Assembly: GCA_949825045.1 (NCBI GenBank)
Contig: OX463818.1
Coordinates: 35,170,906 to 35,234,905 of the forward strand
Reading direction: 5' to 3'
From: Argyresthia goedartella
Taxonomy: Eukaryota; Arthropoda; Insecta; Lepidoptera; Argyresthiidae
Length of the DNA stretch: 64,000 nt
A program made the translations under genes and the position numbers. The notes beneath the pieces were generated by a model. That model ran no database searches. It saw only the letters and a list, made by a program, of their open reading frames with translations, and was not told the origin of the DNA. Shown in pieces: positions 32,831-44,182 of this stretch; the first letter of the stretch is position 1; the number at the start of each line of letters is the position of its first letter.

Positions 32831-33100
32831 CAGTTTTCCAAGATATGATACTTTTAGTTTGACAGATGTCAAAAATGATGAGACCTGTCAAAATGATGAC
32901 AAATGTCAAAAATTATGACATCTGTGTCATGACTTACATGGCAGAGGCACAATTGTGCCCGCGTCAAAAATTCAATGAAATAATCTTATATACTTATCAA
33001 TTCTGTTTTCAATACCTCCTTCAACAGTGTGCTGCCCTGGTACTTCACAATCACAACGCTCAATCAACACTCTTTCTACCCTACACCTTAGAGATATTAA
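32831..33100. other. No gene; TGACAAATGTCAAAA-rich stretch
   Basis: It holds several close repeats of GACAGATGTCAAAA or TGACAAATGTCAAA (32860-32925). No coding frame beyond short random ones. Confidence 0.5.
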
Positions 33101-33217
33101 GTTGAGCTAAAGTCAGTCAGTTGCAACTGTGACACCGGCACGAACGGACGCTTCCTAGCAGCGTCCGTGACGATGCCATGGAAATTAGCGACTACCTAGT
33201 TTCGCAATATTAATACC

Positions 33218-34373
33218 ATGGCTGTACCAGCCAAGCGCGCAGACACAATCTTGGTGAACGAGCTGCTCGCCTTCGTCCAACAGAAGCTGGACGTGATGGA
33301 CGAGCTGTCGCTGGAGCAGATCTGCTCGACCAGCTTCAAGGAGCCTGAGATCGCCGCCGCCAAGAAAGTGCTGCAGGAAACCGCCGTCACCACCGTGCGC
33401 CTCGTCGGGCGGAGGGGTGCTGCGAGCGGGAAGAAGGATCTCCAGGACATCTTCCGGGTGTTCAAGGAGACCGAACCCGATGATGTCCCGACCTACGTGG
33501 CCCGCGACCTCAACAAGCTGCCGCCGGTGACATTCGACCACGTCGATGTCACCCGGCTGCTGAAGGATATCGTGCGGCTCCAGTGTGACGTCACGGAAAT
33601 TCGAAGCAAGTTGGAGGCTTCGGAGGGTATCTGCGCTGACCTCAAACGTGAGTTATCAGTATTGCGTCAGGCTCATACGTCGCTGCCGACGCAGCGAATA
33701 GCCGACGCGCGTGCCGACAACGCGACGGTCAGCAAAAACGCCCAACAAGCGACTGACCTAGTTACGCGGGTTGCTAAGCCCGCGTCGACGAATACCGTAC
33801 CGCCTCGTGACGTCACGAAGCCAATTCGACCAGCACCTGATGCGGTCTCTTCTGGTCCATCCAAAACACCGGAACCCCAGAAGGACACGTATGCTGCTGT
33901 GTCCCGCCGTGCCCGTCGCCGCCACCCGCGCCCCGCACCGCCCGCCACCGAACAACAGAAGCTGCAGGCTGCGCCGCGCGCGCCGCTGGCCAGGCCCGCC
34001 CGCGGCCCGCCGAATGCGACCGTTGATGGAGACGGATTTATCCTGGTCCAAAACAGGAAACGCCGCTCCAGACGCAGCCGCAATCAGCGTGGCACCGCCC
34101 CCGCCGCCGAGTGCAGCCTCAAAACTGCCGCTCCCACGACGCAGATATACCTTTCCAGACTCGACGTGAATATGACCAAAGAGGACATTGAGCGTCACAT
34201 CCAGGAAAGGATAAGGAAAGTCCAGGTTCCGCCTTGCAGTCAGAAGACGATGACGCTGCAGATAAGTACTTTAGAGTCAGAAAGACCAAAGGACTTCCTG
34301 TCGTTTAAACTTCGGGTGCCGGCCGAACTCAAGAAGATGTTCCTGGCCAAGGACTACTGGCCGGAAGGCATCG
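33218..34373 (+). CDS. Non-LTR retrotransposon ORF1 (gag-like), 3' end cut by insertion
   Basis: Open from ATG at 33218 for about 385 residues before it runs into a foreign T-rich tail. N-terminal domain: ADTILVNELLAFVQQKLDVMDELSLEQI, then KDLQDIFRVFKETEPDDVP and DLNKLPPVTFDHVDVTRLLKDI; a coiled coil follows (DIVRLQCDVTEIRSKLEAS), then a Pro/Arg-rich linker, the block DGDGFILVQNRKRR, and an RNA-binding-like C-terminal domain (TQIYLSRLDVNMTKEDIERH) ending DYWPEGIV. This layout is one I know from lepidopteran non-LTR ORF1 proteins. GC content is far above the flanks. The intact frame suggests a young copy before element F landed in it. Confidence 0.8.
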
Positions 34374-34690
34374 TATATTTATTTATTTATTTTTATTTTT
34401 ATTTATTTATTAATTCATTAAAAATATACATTGTGTCTGAAATCACTTAATATCTAATATTATTACTTAATTTAATTTTCAAAATAAATCAATAATTTAA
34501 ATTAATGTCACATGTTGTCATATCGTGTAGTTGATAAATTATATACAGTTCAACTTTTCTAACAATTAGGTTCAGCATAAAAGTCATTAATGTCATAAAA
34601 AGATTTTTCCATCAAATATTTTTTTAATTTTTCCTTCAAACATCTTCGTTTTATCAATTATTTTCAAATTTTTGGTAATGAATTATACAA

Positions 34691-37420
34691 TTATATGGAT
34701 TGATAAAGAACATTTTGCTTGGCAATGTTTAGGCGAGGTTGAATTGTCTGAAGTTTAATATCCTGCCTCCTGGAAATGTTTCTTAAATGTTTCTCTACCG
34801 GACCTTCTAGGTCACTCAGGTGTTTACTCAGGGTTGTCAGTAGTATAAGTATATAGAGACTAGGGACAGTTAATACACGAAACTTCAAAAAGTATTCTTT
34901 ACATGAGATCCACTGAGGAACTCTAGCTAATACTCTGATTGCTCTCTTTTGCATCCTAAAGGCACTAAGAATATTGCGTTGGTAGCTGTTACCCCAAAAT
35001 TTAATACTGTATCTTAACTTAGATTCTACTAATGCAAAATACACTGCTCTGAGGTGGTCTTGAGAGACCTCATCCCTTAAGGTCTTCATAGCAAAACAAG
35101 CGGAACTAGATTTTCATCAATATGAACCCCTAAAAACTTTACTGACTTAACGACATTGACTTTCTCATTATTATAAACTATGTCCAAGTTCTCAGTGTTT
35201 CTTGTGGTTGTTTTAAAAAGTATTATTTTGCTTTTTGTGCCATTCAATTCTAGACTATTGCGCAAGAACCAATCTTTGAAATAAACCAACACAATATTTA
35301 GTCTTCTATTAAGATCGACTATGTTGGTTGCCGAAGTTATTGCATTAGTATCATCAGCAAATAGGACCAAGTTAGTGTCTATTGAGTTATTGATGATAAC
35401 ATTTACCAAGTCATTTACAAAAACCACAAAGAAGATGGGTCCCAATATTGATCCTTGCGGTACACCTCTTCTTATTTTAACTAAGTTAGAAAAAACTACT
35501 TGGTCTTTCATTTTACTAATTGATCTGACTTCAACAAACTGGTATCTATTTTGCAAATAGCTTCGAATTAGTTTTAATGGCTGTCCTCTTACGCCATAGT
35601 GTTCTAATTTTTTAATGAGAAGTTCATGATCAACTGTATCAAATGCTCCACTTAGATCTAAAAATAATGCTGCAACTTTGTGTTTTCTTTTTCCAGGTTT
35701 GTAAGCACATCATTAAGTATTGCCTCTATTGCATCTGCTGTACTAACGCCTGTTCTAAACCAAATTGCCTTGTGCTAAGAACTTTGTTCTTATTGAGGTG
35801 TACAACTAGAGCATTCTTAATTAATTTTTCAAAAATCTTTGACAAAATTGGTAATTAAGATATTAAAGAACCCTTTTTAAATATTGGTAAAATCCTAGCA
35901 ATCTTTAGCTGGTCAGGAAACGTACCAGTTTCAATGCTCTCATTGTAAAAAGCTGCAAGAGGATATGCCAAGATATCAATATTATCTTTTATAACCGTTA
36001 TTGGCAATTCATCTACTCCACATGACTTTTTGGCCTGCATCTTGTTAACAATTTTAGTGATATCATAGGCAGTCACATTATTTATGACTAAATTTTCATT
36101 AACTCTATCTGTATTCTCATATAAGTAATTCAACGCCTTGCTAATTGATTTCACTGTATTATTGTTATTTGATTTATCAAATTCCTTTGAAAAAATGTCC
36201 GCAATATCATCAGGTTTGTCTATTATATGGTTATCGTCTTTAAGAAGCAGCTTTTTATTATTATTAACATGTTTTGATTTATTTCTATGGCGATTTACAA
36301 TATTCCATGTAGATTTTGTAGAGTAGTTAGTTTTCCTCAGTTCATTGTTAACATTATTCCTTTTCGCTGTTCTTAAAACTCGCCTATAAGTATTTATGTA
36401 TGTTACTATGTAAGATACAACAGACTTATGACATGTTTGGAGGTCTGCTGTTTTCAAAAACCGTTTCATAACACTAGACACTTTTATTCCTTTAGTAATC
36501 CAATTCACTTTCTTCTTATTTCTGAGATATATTTTTTTGTGTATTTTCTTAAAACATTTGTTGTGTATTTCTTAAATAGTTTTTAAGAATGTATTTGTAT
36601 ATATATCTAATAATTGATGATTCAATAAGTGTGTTCTAAATTTTAATTTGTTAATTTTACTATAAGTTCTTTTCTCTGTCCAAATGTAATCTCTATCACC
36701 CTCTGTAATATTTCTCTTTTTAATTTCTAAATTTATTGAACAAGAGATAACATAATGACCATCCCCAATCTTATTGTTATCTACCATCACGTCATGTAAG
36801 AGATCTAAGTTTCAGTTTGTTAGAAAATTGTCAATACAGGATTCGCAGCTGTTTCTTTGAAATGTAGCTTCATTTATAATATGCGTAAAATTATAACATC
36901 GTAACAATGTGAGAAAATCATTTGTTTTTTCATCACCTTTAAGCAGGTTTATGTTAAAATCTCCTGCGATGACACACTCCTTCTTAAAAGAGTACTCAAG
37001 TAGTTGTTCTAGTGAGTTCAAGAAGTCTGTAAAATTGCTTACTTCTGGTATCCGGTATAAACAGAAAATATATAGATTTGTAGCGATATCACGAATCCCA
37101 CATACCTCAAATGAGTTTATCTTGTACAGTTTTTTACAAATTTCCAAAACTTCAAACTCTCTTTCTCCTTGACATAGAATAAGTGAACCGCCTCTCTTTT
37201 TGCCCTTTCGTACATTACTGTCAGCAACAGTATAGGTATCTAAGCTAAAAACTGCCGCCGATGCCTCATTTAAAAAATGTTCGCTTATGCATACATAGGC
37301 TGGAATTTCTTCTAGTCAATTGAGATAAACTATTAAGTCGTCACGTTTGTTAGAGATACCACAAATATTCTGATGAAATATTCTTATTGTATCAGTAAAT
37401 TATACCACATGTTCACCTGT
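34691..37420 (-). pseudogene. Non-LTR ORF2: endonuclease and reverse transcriptase (element F)
   Basis: From right to left: an endonuclease start (FHQNICGISNKRDDL, about 37400) and KKECVIAGDFNINLL with the DFN catalytic motif (36812-37147), a linker (36572-36790), the reverse transcriptase start with CGVDELPITVIKD, FPDQLKIARILPIFKKGS (35855-36508), a badly broken fingers/palm part (35570-35850), then RRGVPQGSILGPIFF and VLFADDTN (35086-35556) and the thumb (34691-35089). At least five frame breaks. AT-rich codon use. Confidence 0.88.
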
Positions 37421-37493
37421 TTTAAATTTTTGTGATGACTGTGAATCACTACCTGTTGATGACCTTAGCATACTACCCGTGCCATTGTTACGT

Positions 37494-38474
37494 TTATTCA
37501 CGAAAAAACGTTTCATTCTCAATCCCTTCTGTTTGCATTGAAGTATTCAATTTCACAGTGAGACTACTTGTTTGTGTCTCCTTGTTGGACCTGTTTACAT
37601 TGCGCATTCCACTATTATGTGAATCTGTCATATAGTTCCTATATTCATTATGATAAGAGCGTTTACAAATTTCTCTATATATGAGTCTACTAGCAACTAA
37701 CCTCCTACTTATGTTTAATCTAAAAAAATCATCACCTGAATCCCAGAAGTCCGAAGCAGAAACATTTTCAAATCTACTTGCAATAAAGTTAATTATGTCT
37801 TTGATCTTTTTCTCAGCTAAATATTTGCCATACAAAACATTACTTACTATCACATTTGTGTGTTCAAGTTTCTTTAAGTTTGAGTACAATAAAGACTGAA
37901 ATTTGACAACAAAATCAGACTTAGTGTAGCTTCCACAGAGACTTTCACAAGAATTCAAAACTTGATCAAGAGTCGCATTAGGTTTTGAAAAAGATTCAAT
38001 TATAAACCTGTCCCCTAACATTCCTCGTATTGGTCCATGTAATCCTTTGCCTGTCTCATCCGATAATATCATAACCCTAACTAATCCGATCGCTGGTTCT
38101 TTCTTACAGATATCTTTATTGGTTTTTATAATGTCTGTTTTTTTCTGAACTTCAGTTGTGCTTTTCCGAAGTAACTCGGACTTTTCGATATCACTGTTTG
38201 TTGCGCTGTTTTCTTGATCATCATTGTTGGCTTGAAGTGGGATCTTCTTTATATCCGTCATTGTGTCTGGTGCCCCTCCTTTAATTTCAAGATTGGAATA
38301 AACAGTTTTTCTATAATCCATCATTGTGTCTATAGTTGAAGCTCTCGTCAGATTAACCGGTTTATTTGTATTTTCCTTTGTAGATATTGGCGTTGAGCTC
38401 GAAAAAGTTAAGTTTGATTTCTTAACCATTTGTTTCACAGTTTGTGGTTGAAAACTACTGCTGTTTATAGTCAA
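37494..38474 (-). CDS. Non-LTR ORF1 with SGNH-hydrolase-like segment (element F)
   Basis: 326 residues. The first 130 are Ser/Thr/Lys-rich and disordered in appearance. The segment at residues 133-250 (VRVMILSDETGKGLHGPIRG, IIESFSKPNATLDQVLNS, SDFVVKFQSLLYSN) has the layout of the SGNH/esterase-like domains found in many CR1-like ORF1 proteins. The usual Asp-Ser of block I is Asp-Glu here, so a hydrolase activity is doubtful. The C-terminus (SRLIYREICKRSYHNEYRNY) is basic. Open throughout, unlike ORF2. The start chosen is the first Met of the frame. Confidence 0.65.
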   Translation of the reverse strand: MTINSSSFQPQTVKQMVKKSNLTFSSSTPISTKENTNKPVNLTRASTIDTMMDYRKTVYSNLEIKGGAPDTMTDIKKIPLQANNDDQENSATNSDIEKSELLRKSTTEVQKKTDIIKTNKDICKKEPAIGLVRVMILSDETGKGLHGPIRGMLGDRFIIESFSKPNATLDQVLNSCESLCGSYTKSDFVVKFQSLLYSNLKKLEHTNVIVSNVLYGKYLAEKKIKDIINFIASRFENVSASDFWDSGDDFFRLNISRRLVASRLIYREICKRSYHNEYRNYMTDSHNSGMRNVNRSNKETQTSSLTVKLNTSMQTEGIENETFFRE

Positions 38475-38490
38475 AGCCTGCTTTGATGGA

Positions 38491-38612
38491 GTTGTCTTTA
38501 GTAACAGACGCTATAGGGAGGCGAGACCGACGAGGAAGAAAATCCCTAGCTAGGTTTAAGTTAAGTTAAAGTAAGTTAGATTAGGTTCATAAAATGTTAT
38601 ATATCTCTAGTT
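38491..38612. other. Junction sequence, no clear gene
   Basis: Contains AGACGCTATAGGGAGGCGAG and a GTTAAGTTAAAGTAAGTTAG stretch. It may be flank of the interrupted ORF1 element, but no in-frame proof could be given. Confidence 0.4.
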
Positions 38613-39020
38613 AGGGTTCCGTACCCGAAGGGTTCCAAACGGGACCCTATTACTAAGACTTCGCTGTCCGTCCGTCCGTCCGTCCGTCTGTCACCAGGCT
38701 GTATCTCAAGAACCTAGCTAGCTAGAGAGTTGAAATTTTCACAGATTATGTATTTCTGTTGCCGCTATAACAACAAATACTAAAAAACAGGATAAAAGAA
38801 ATATTTAAGGGGGCTCCCATACAACAATTCTTTCAATACCACATACAAACTTATGGATACACCTGGTTACGTACATGGAGTGTGAAAGTAACCGCACCAA
38901 TAACTTTGTAAACAATATTTTGCTGTGTAAAATCCAAACTATTCACTCCACGCCATCGCTTCCATTGAACGGTGGTACGGAACCCTTCGTGCGCGATTTA
39001 GACTCGCACTTGACCGGTTT
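38613..39020. repeat. Dispersed GGTTCCGTACCC repeat, copy b
   Basis: Nearly identical to 24825-25218, in the same orientation, with (GTCC)n expansion at 38669-38687. Confidence 0.85.
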
Positions 39021-39095
39021 TTTAAGGTATTTGTCAATATGGGTTTTTATACCTGAAATAAAAAGATTTATTATTATTATTATTATTATTAAAGT
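39021..39095. repeat. (ATT)n tail
   Basis: GATTTATTATTATTATTATTATTA at 39066-39090 following GAAATAAAAA; probably the tail of a truncated non-LTR insertion. Confidence 0.6.
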
Positions 39096-41072
39096 AGCGG
39101 CATTCAATAAATGTATCATGGACCCAAAGACCAACTAAAATAGTTGTGCCATGGGACTAATTTTTTCAAAGTACTACATGATGACACAACTAGTTGTGCT
39201 ATGCAGCTGAGATGTGGGGTCGACGGCGCTGAGACCACATAAAAAAAATACGAGAAGATCCTTGAGTACAAAAGGATTCGACTTTTAAATAACCTAATGT
39301 ATGTAAATAAATCGCAAGAAAATTAGATAAAACCGGCCAAGTGCATTTTTGTTATTGATATGGAAGCTGTACAATAGGCGCCTGCATAGATTCTGTATGA
39401 ATAATAACATTTAGTTTACACTATAGTACCATCGGCACGTGACTGGTTAAGGATTTAAGTTAAACAAATGAAACATCTGCTTATTCAATGCAATTTATTA
39501 CCCCAGCAACTTTTTTATTACATTCAAACGCACCGTTACTTAGTTATTAAAAGTAATTAGCGTTAAATACAATACTTAATCAGATTTATCTACTTACCTG
39601 CAATTCAAATTCTTTGCTAGAGTGTTGACTTAATTCATATAGTAAAAGTAGTTAAAATTTATTTAAAATAATAAATAATAATTAGTGCAACAACATTGTT
39701 ATTAAATAAGCGTAGTGTCTCAATAACATCCAATCAGTACCTACATTGAATACACAATTAGCAGGTTAATTAACAATATTTGAATAAAATACTTCACTTA
39801 ACTGCTAAGAATAAACTACCCGTAAACTAACTCCGGAACCAAGGATCTATTTATAATAAGAAAAAACGTCTAGGTACTTATTACCTTTGACTTTAACATG
39901 TTGTTTTTATCCCATACCGACTACGGTCACTACAATCCCTAAACACGAAGTACCTATTTTATTATCTAAGTATTCATGCTCAACAGTTTATTTACTAAAA
40001 ACACTAGTACAAGAATCCATAAAAATATTTGAAAGCAACAAGAAACATTATGGATTGAAAGCGAATTGCTGTTTTTATGTTATAAAGTGTGACATAAATT
40101 ATACTCGTACATCAGGTTTCAATAATGTAAAGATAGGAGTAAAATATTTTCCATTTGACAGCGGCAAATCTTTATTACGTGTAAGTAGTTTCAGCTTAAA
40201 AATAAATGGACAGTGATTTATATATACAGGTGCTTAATAACTTTATGTTTATCACTATCAAATAAAACATTATTTCATACTAATAAATATACCATACCAA
40301 CGTACACAATCTAAATATTTAACTTACATCATAATGGACAGAATTGCGTGTTTGCGTGTGATTTGGTATTCGGAATGAAAGTTTTCTATCATATTAAGAT
40401 TTGGACGTGTGTTGTGTTAAAAAGCATGACATATACGAGTATGATAAAGCAGAGTTAGAGAGATATAACTTATAGTTTGTTTAGACAATGTTAGTAATTT
40501 TAACCAAATATAGATACCGTGTTAGCTTAGCAAATAGCTGGTGACATAAAATATTGGCCTTAGGAAGAATACTAAGAAGCGGTGATTATCTAGTAAAGAT
40601 CTATAACTAGTTATATTTTGGTGTCTAAATAGATCTACTGTGGGACGTGACAATAAGGGTTCGAAGGTTATTTTATACATTTGTCTAGAAGAGTAAGTAC
40701 CTAAAGGTAACGAAAAATAAATAAGATAGTAGGTATAAAGTTACATGATTATAGAAAGATCTATGCTAGATGAAAACGAAACTAATTTTTCAACACTATC
40801 TGCTGTACTCAAGAGTCGTTGAAAGATTCATTAAGGATGACTTATGTCACCATTTCCGTAGTCAATCGTTCATTATGTCGTCCTTAATGGACCATTAAAT
40901 GACTCGTGACACTGAATTAGATAGAGGATCTTTAAATGTTAAAGCCGCAAAACGCTAATGGGCGCAATTTCAAGGCGTGTGTACTGCCCTTAACATTATG
41001 TACAGTAACAGTACTCAGAAATAAGATCCATGTTTTAATAAAAGAACTAAATTGCATGGAACTTACACGCCC
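39096..41072. other. AT-rich intergenic stretch, no gene
   Basis: Nearly 2 kb without a credible gene. A 109-codon plus-strand frame at 39887-40216 has no recognisable domain and random-looking composition. Confidence 0.6.
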
Positions 41073-41075
41073 TTA
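41073..41075. other. Target-site duplication TTA (left, Harbinger)
   Basis: TTA directly precedes GGGCTCATTTACGG and also follows AATGAGGCC at 44209-44211. A three-base TTA/TAA duplication is diagnostic of PIF/Harbinger elements. Confidence 0.9.
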
Positions 41076-41101
41076 GGGCTCATTTACGGAGACGCGTGGC
41101 T
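41076..41101 (+). repeat. Harbinger left terminal inverted repeat
   Basis: Begins GGGCTCATTTACGGAGACGC and continues GTGGCT; it pairs with 44183-44208. Confidence 0.92.
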
Positions 41102-41432
41102 TCGCGCGGCGCGTGTAGCGTGGCTTCCCGCGGCGCGTGGGGCGTTTTGTCCGTTCATAGACAGGCGGTGTGTGTAGCGGCCCGCGTCATAGCACGCGCA
41201 AATACAAACGTATGGCAATATACGAAGTCGTTCATAGAGATGCAAGACGGGAAGAGTGGCGGAGCATGCTGCGTCGGAAGCGGCGGCGCACGCGGCGTCG
41301 TAAGCGGGCGGCGCACGCGGCGTCGTCAGCGGAAGGGAGAGGTGCGGGGGATGTGGTGTCGTGTCGTCGCGTGACGCATGCTAGTTTGCAATCGGCAACG
41401 AAAGCGAGCGAGTGTGTATTTTGTGATGCAAA

Positions 41433-43487
41433 ATGAATGACGAAGAAACAGAACTTTTCATAACAGCAGTCCAAAACCGACCTGTGTTGTGGAAAGGTTG
41501 TCATCCACTACATAAAAATAGGATCGTGGTGAAACGAAAGTGGACAGAAGTGTCTGGAATTGTTGGTAAAGGAGGTAGGTAGATAAATAAAAAAAATTAT
41601 ATAACATGACCAGTACTCGTTTATTAATTTTATAATCGATTCTCCCAAAAGTAAGACTTAAATGTGTTACGCACATTGATTGCATTGGTGGTAGCTGCGT
41701 TGTACCTTCTATGATATCGGTTTCTACTACTTTGTATCCCTATTGTATTATTGTACTCCTTATCGATGTCTCCATCTACGTCTCGTATTATATTATGCAG
41801 AACACATATGGCTTTAAGAATGATACAAGAATGCTCATAATTGGTTTCTATAGGTTTGTTTAAAATTCGCCATTTTGCGTTTATTATGCCAAAGGCACAC
41901 TCAACACATTTTCTAGCACGACTAAGACGGCTATTAAAATATTCTTTGTGGGTATCTAAATTTCTTGATGGAAATGGACGTAATAAATGAGTTTTCAAAG
42001 GATACGCCTCATCCCCTATAAGTGCGTATGGTAAACAATAAGATGTTTCTGGTATATTTGTGTCCGATGGTATGTTGTATCTGCCACTTTCTATCAGATC
42101 ATTTATTACTGAGTAATGAAATGTCCCACCATCACTTTGTCGACCCCTGCCACCTATCTCCACTGCGATGAATCTCTTATGAGCGTCAACGATGGCTTGT
42201 AAAATAACCGAAAAATATTCTTTGTAATTGTAGAAACTAGATCCTGTATTTGATGGACACTTTATTTTGCAATGTTTTCCATCTATTGATCCAATACAGT
42301 TAGGAAATCCCCAGAGATTAAAATAGTCGTTAGCAATCCTTTTATGGTCTTCTTCTGTTGGTTGTGGCATATGAATATTAACTAACTCTGTCCAGATTGC
42401 TAGACAGGTCTCGATTATTATCTTTGATACAGTTGATTTTCCCATACGATACTGATATGCCATCCTACTAAATTGAATGCCGCTGGCTAGATAGCTGAAA
42501 TAAAAACAAGTTCCATTAAAATATTTTTTAACAAGTACTACCTTTTTTTAAATACAGGCTGCCCATAATCTTTCTTATTGGTTTTTTAGTTTTTTTTTCT
42601 GTTTTTCAGTGGATGATATTAAAAAAAAATGGAAAAGTCTTCGTGACAACTTTAGAAAGGAATTAAAAAAAAAGCCCACTAGGCGATCTGGCGCTTCAAG
42701 AGAAGAAACGGAATGGGTTCCCCAGTGGAAATTTTTTAATTCAATGGTTTTCCTTCAAGATGAAGTTATGCCAGAACAAGGTTCTGGTAACCTGAATTTG
42801 CCACTAGAAAATTCATCTGAAGATGGCATATCGGCTCGTAGTGGATCACCTACAGCATCGCTCTCACACCACAATTTCCTAGAAGACGATGAGAATACAT
42901 TGGCGTCAAATCAATCTCTTGGAAGCAACATGTCATTGTCAGTTGATGGAAGCGCACATTCAACAAGACCTCGTCTTGCTGAACAAAGACAACAAATGCT
43001 GAAATTAGAAGAAGAGAAAATTGCTTTACTTAAATCACGCATTGCAGACTCTAAAAAGGAAGAACAATTAAAAACTGATGAAGATTATTTGTTTTTGATG
43101 AGCATTCTGCCATCAATGAAAAGGCTATCAAATTATCAAAAACTTCGATTTCGTCATAAGATTACAGAAATAATGTTAGAAATGTCATCTTACAATGAGT
43201 ATCCCCATAATATGTTCATTGATAATAACATATCTGTGGGTAATGATAATAACTTATCTGTGGGTGATTACACTACACATCAGCCACGGCCCCAATATTT
43301 CACGTCTAATTCAACCAATGTGCCTTCTGCGTCAACAACTTCATCTCAACCACAATATTTCACTTCTGACGCAACCGTTATGCCCGCAACGTCAATAACT
43401 GTGCCCAGATCCGAGCTATCATTATCAGAAAATGAAAATCAAGAAGAAGAAACACATAACCCCAAGGAATATCAAACCAATACTTAA
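41433..43487 (+). CDS. Harbinger accessory MADF/BESS DNA-binding protein (two exons)
   Basis: Exons 41433-41574 and 42610-43487; the intron starts GTAGGT and ends TTTTTCAG, joining in frame to give 339 residues. Residues 1-85 form a MADF (SANT/Myb-like) domain: TELFITAVQNRPVLW, KWTEVSGIVGKG, then DDIKKKWKSLRDNFRKEL across the splice. Residues about 203-240 form a BESS motif (EDYLFLMSILPSMKRLSNYQ). Harbinger elements need such a partner to bring the transposase to the nucleus and the ends. A polyadenylation signal AATAAA lies at 43603-43608, 30 bp before the opposite-strand exon. The intron contains transposase exon 2 on the other strand. Confidence 0.88.
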
Positions 43488-43921
43488 GAATAATGATACC
43501 TACACATAAATATTTTTATAAACGAATATTTTTTTATAACATGTAACAGCTAATTACTTAAACTAAACTGTTCATAAAAATTTGTGATAATACTGATTAT
43601 TAAATAAATTAAAAACTTAATGATGTTTTTTACTTACCCAAGGGTTATGAATAGTTTTTCCTCTGGGCAAATATTGCTGTTAGGAGCTGCTATTCGGTAT
43701 TGTATTTTATTTAATATATAATCAAAGGCTTTAACAGACATTCGTGTATATCCATGAAATATGTCATAACCTTTTGCTCTTACTGAGTGGTAAAGAGTTG
43801 CATACTCTCCAAATTGTTCCCGTTCTGCTACTGTAAATATAGGTTCTGCTCTGACGGTAAATAACAAACTTTTTAAGTAATTATTATCTTCAAGAAAAAA
43901 TAAGTCTATAAAATCGCCCAT
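41630..43921 (-). CDS. Harbinger DDE transposase (two exons)
   Basis: Exon 1 is 43638-43921 (ATG at 43919-43921), exon 2 is 41630-42494. The donor GTAAGT (43632-43637) and acceptor TTTCAG (42495-42500) join in frame to 382 residues. The N-terminal part has the helix-turn-helix region (MSVKAFDYILNKIQ, EEKLFITLGYLASG, FRMGKSTVSKI-type). The DDE_Tnp_4 catalytic triad is intact: D166 (CIGSIDGKH), D256 (LIGDEAYPL), E293 (KCVECAFG). It would cut and rejoin the element at TTA sites. A minus-strand AATAAA is at 41620-41625, right after the stop. An earlier GTG-in-frame extension to 43933 is not needed. The intron contains MADF exon 2 on the other strand. Confidence 0.92.
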
Positions 43922-44182
43922 ATTTACAACCACTTAATACACACGTTTGTTCGTTGTTACTATTCGAGCAAGACTGGCAGGATACAAGAAAGCCGCGGTG
44001 GCCGCAGCGACCGACGCCGCGTGCGGCGCTGCTACCGACGCGTCGTTGGCATCCGCGTGTTCCGCCACAAAATACGCTCCATTTCAAACAAACGCGCGAA
44101 AACCCGCTTCTCCGTAAACGCTTGAAAGAGCGCCTATACGTTTGAATTTAATGCGGGCCGCGCCGCCCAACGCGACGCGCGA

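Larger units (their letters stand above)
34374..38490 (-). mobile_element. Non-LTR retrotransposon F, inserted into the ORF1 at 33218
   Basis: Minus-strand element with ORF1 (38474-37494), ORF2 (about 37400-34691), a 3' UTR and an A-rich tail (plus strand TATTTATTTATTTATTTTTA, 34375-34412). The tail lies directly against the interrupted ORF1 reading frame. The 5' limit is near 38490-38520; I found no clear target duplication. Confidence 0.8.

Noticed and set aside
33673..34198. Long antisense frames opposite ORF1
   Set aside because: Produced by GC-rich codons of the plus-strand ORF1; no domain.
38490..38545. Continuation of the interrupted ORF1 at the right side of element F
   Set aside because: A frame ending shortly after an Arg-rich stretch is possible, but no target duplication joins it to 34373, so it may be chance.
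39887..40216. A 109-codon plus-strand open frame
   Set aside because: No recognisable domain, no supporting splice context and AT-rich composition like its surroundings.
41096..41504. Short frames at the Harbinger left end
   Set aside because: They fall in GC-rich subterminal repeats and overlap the start of the MADF gene in other frames.
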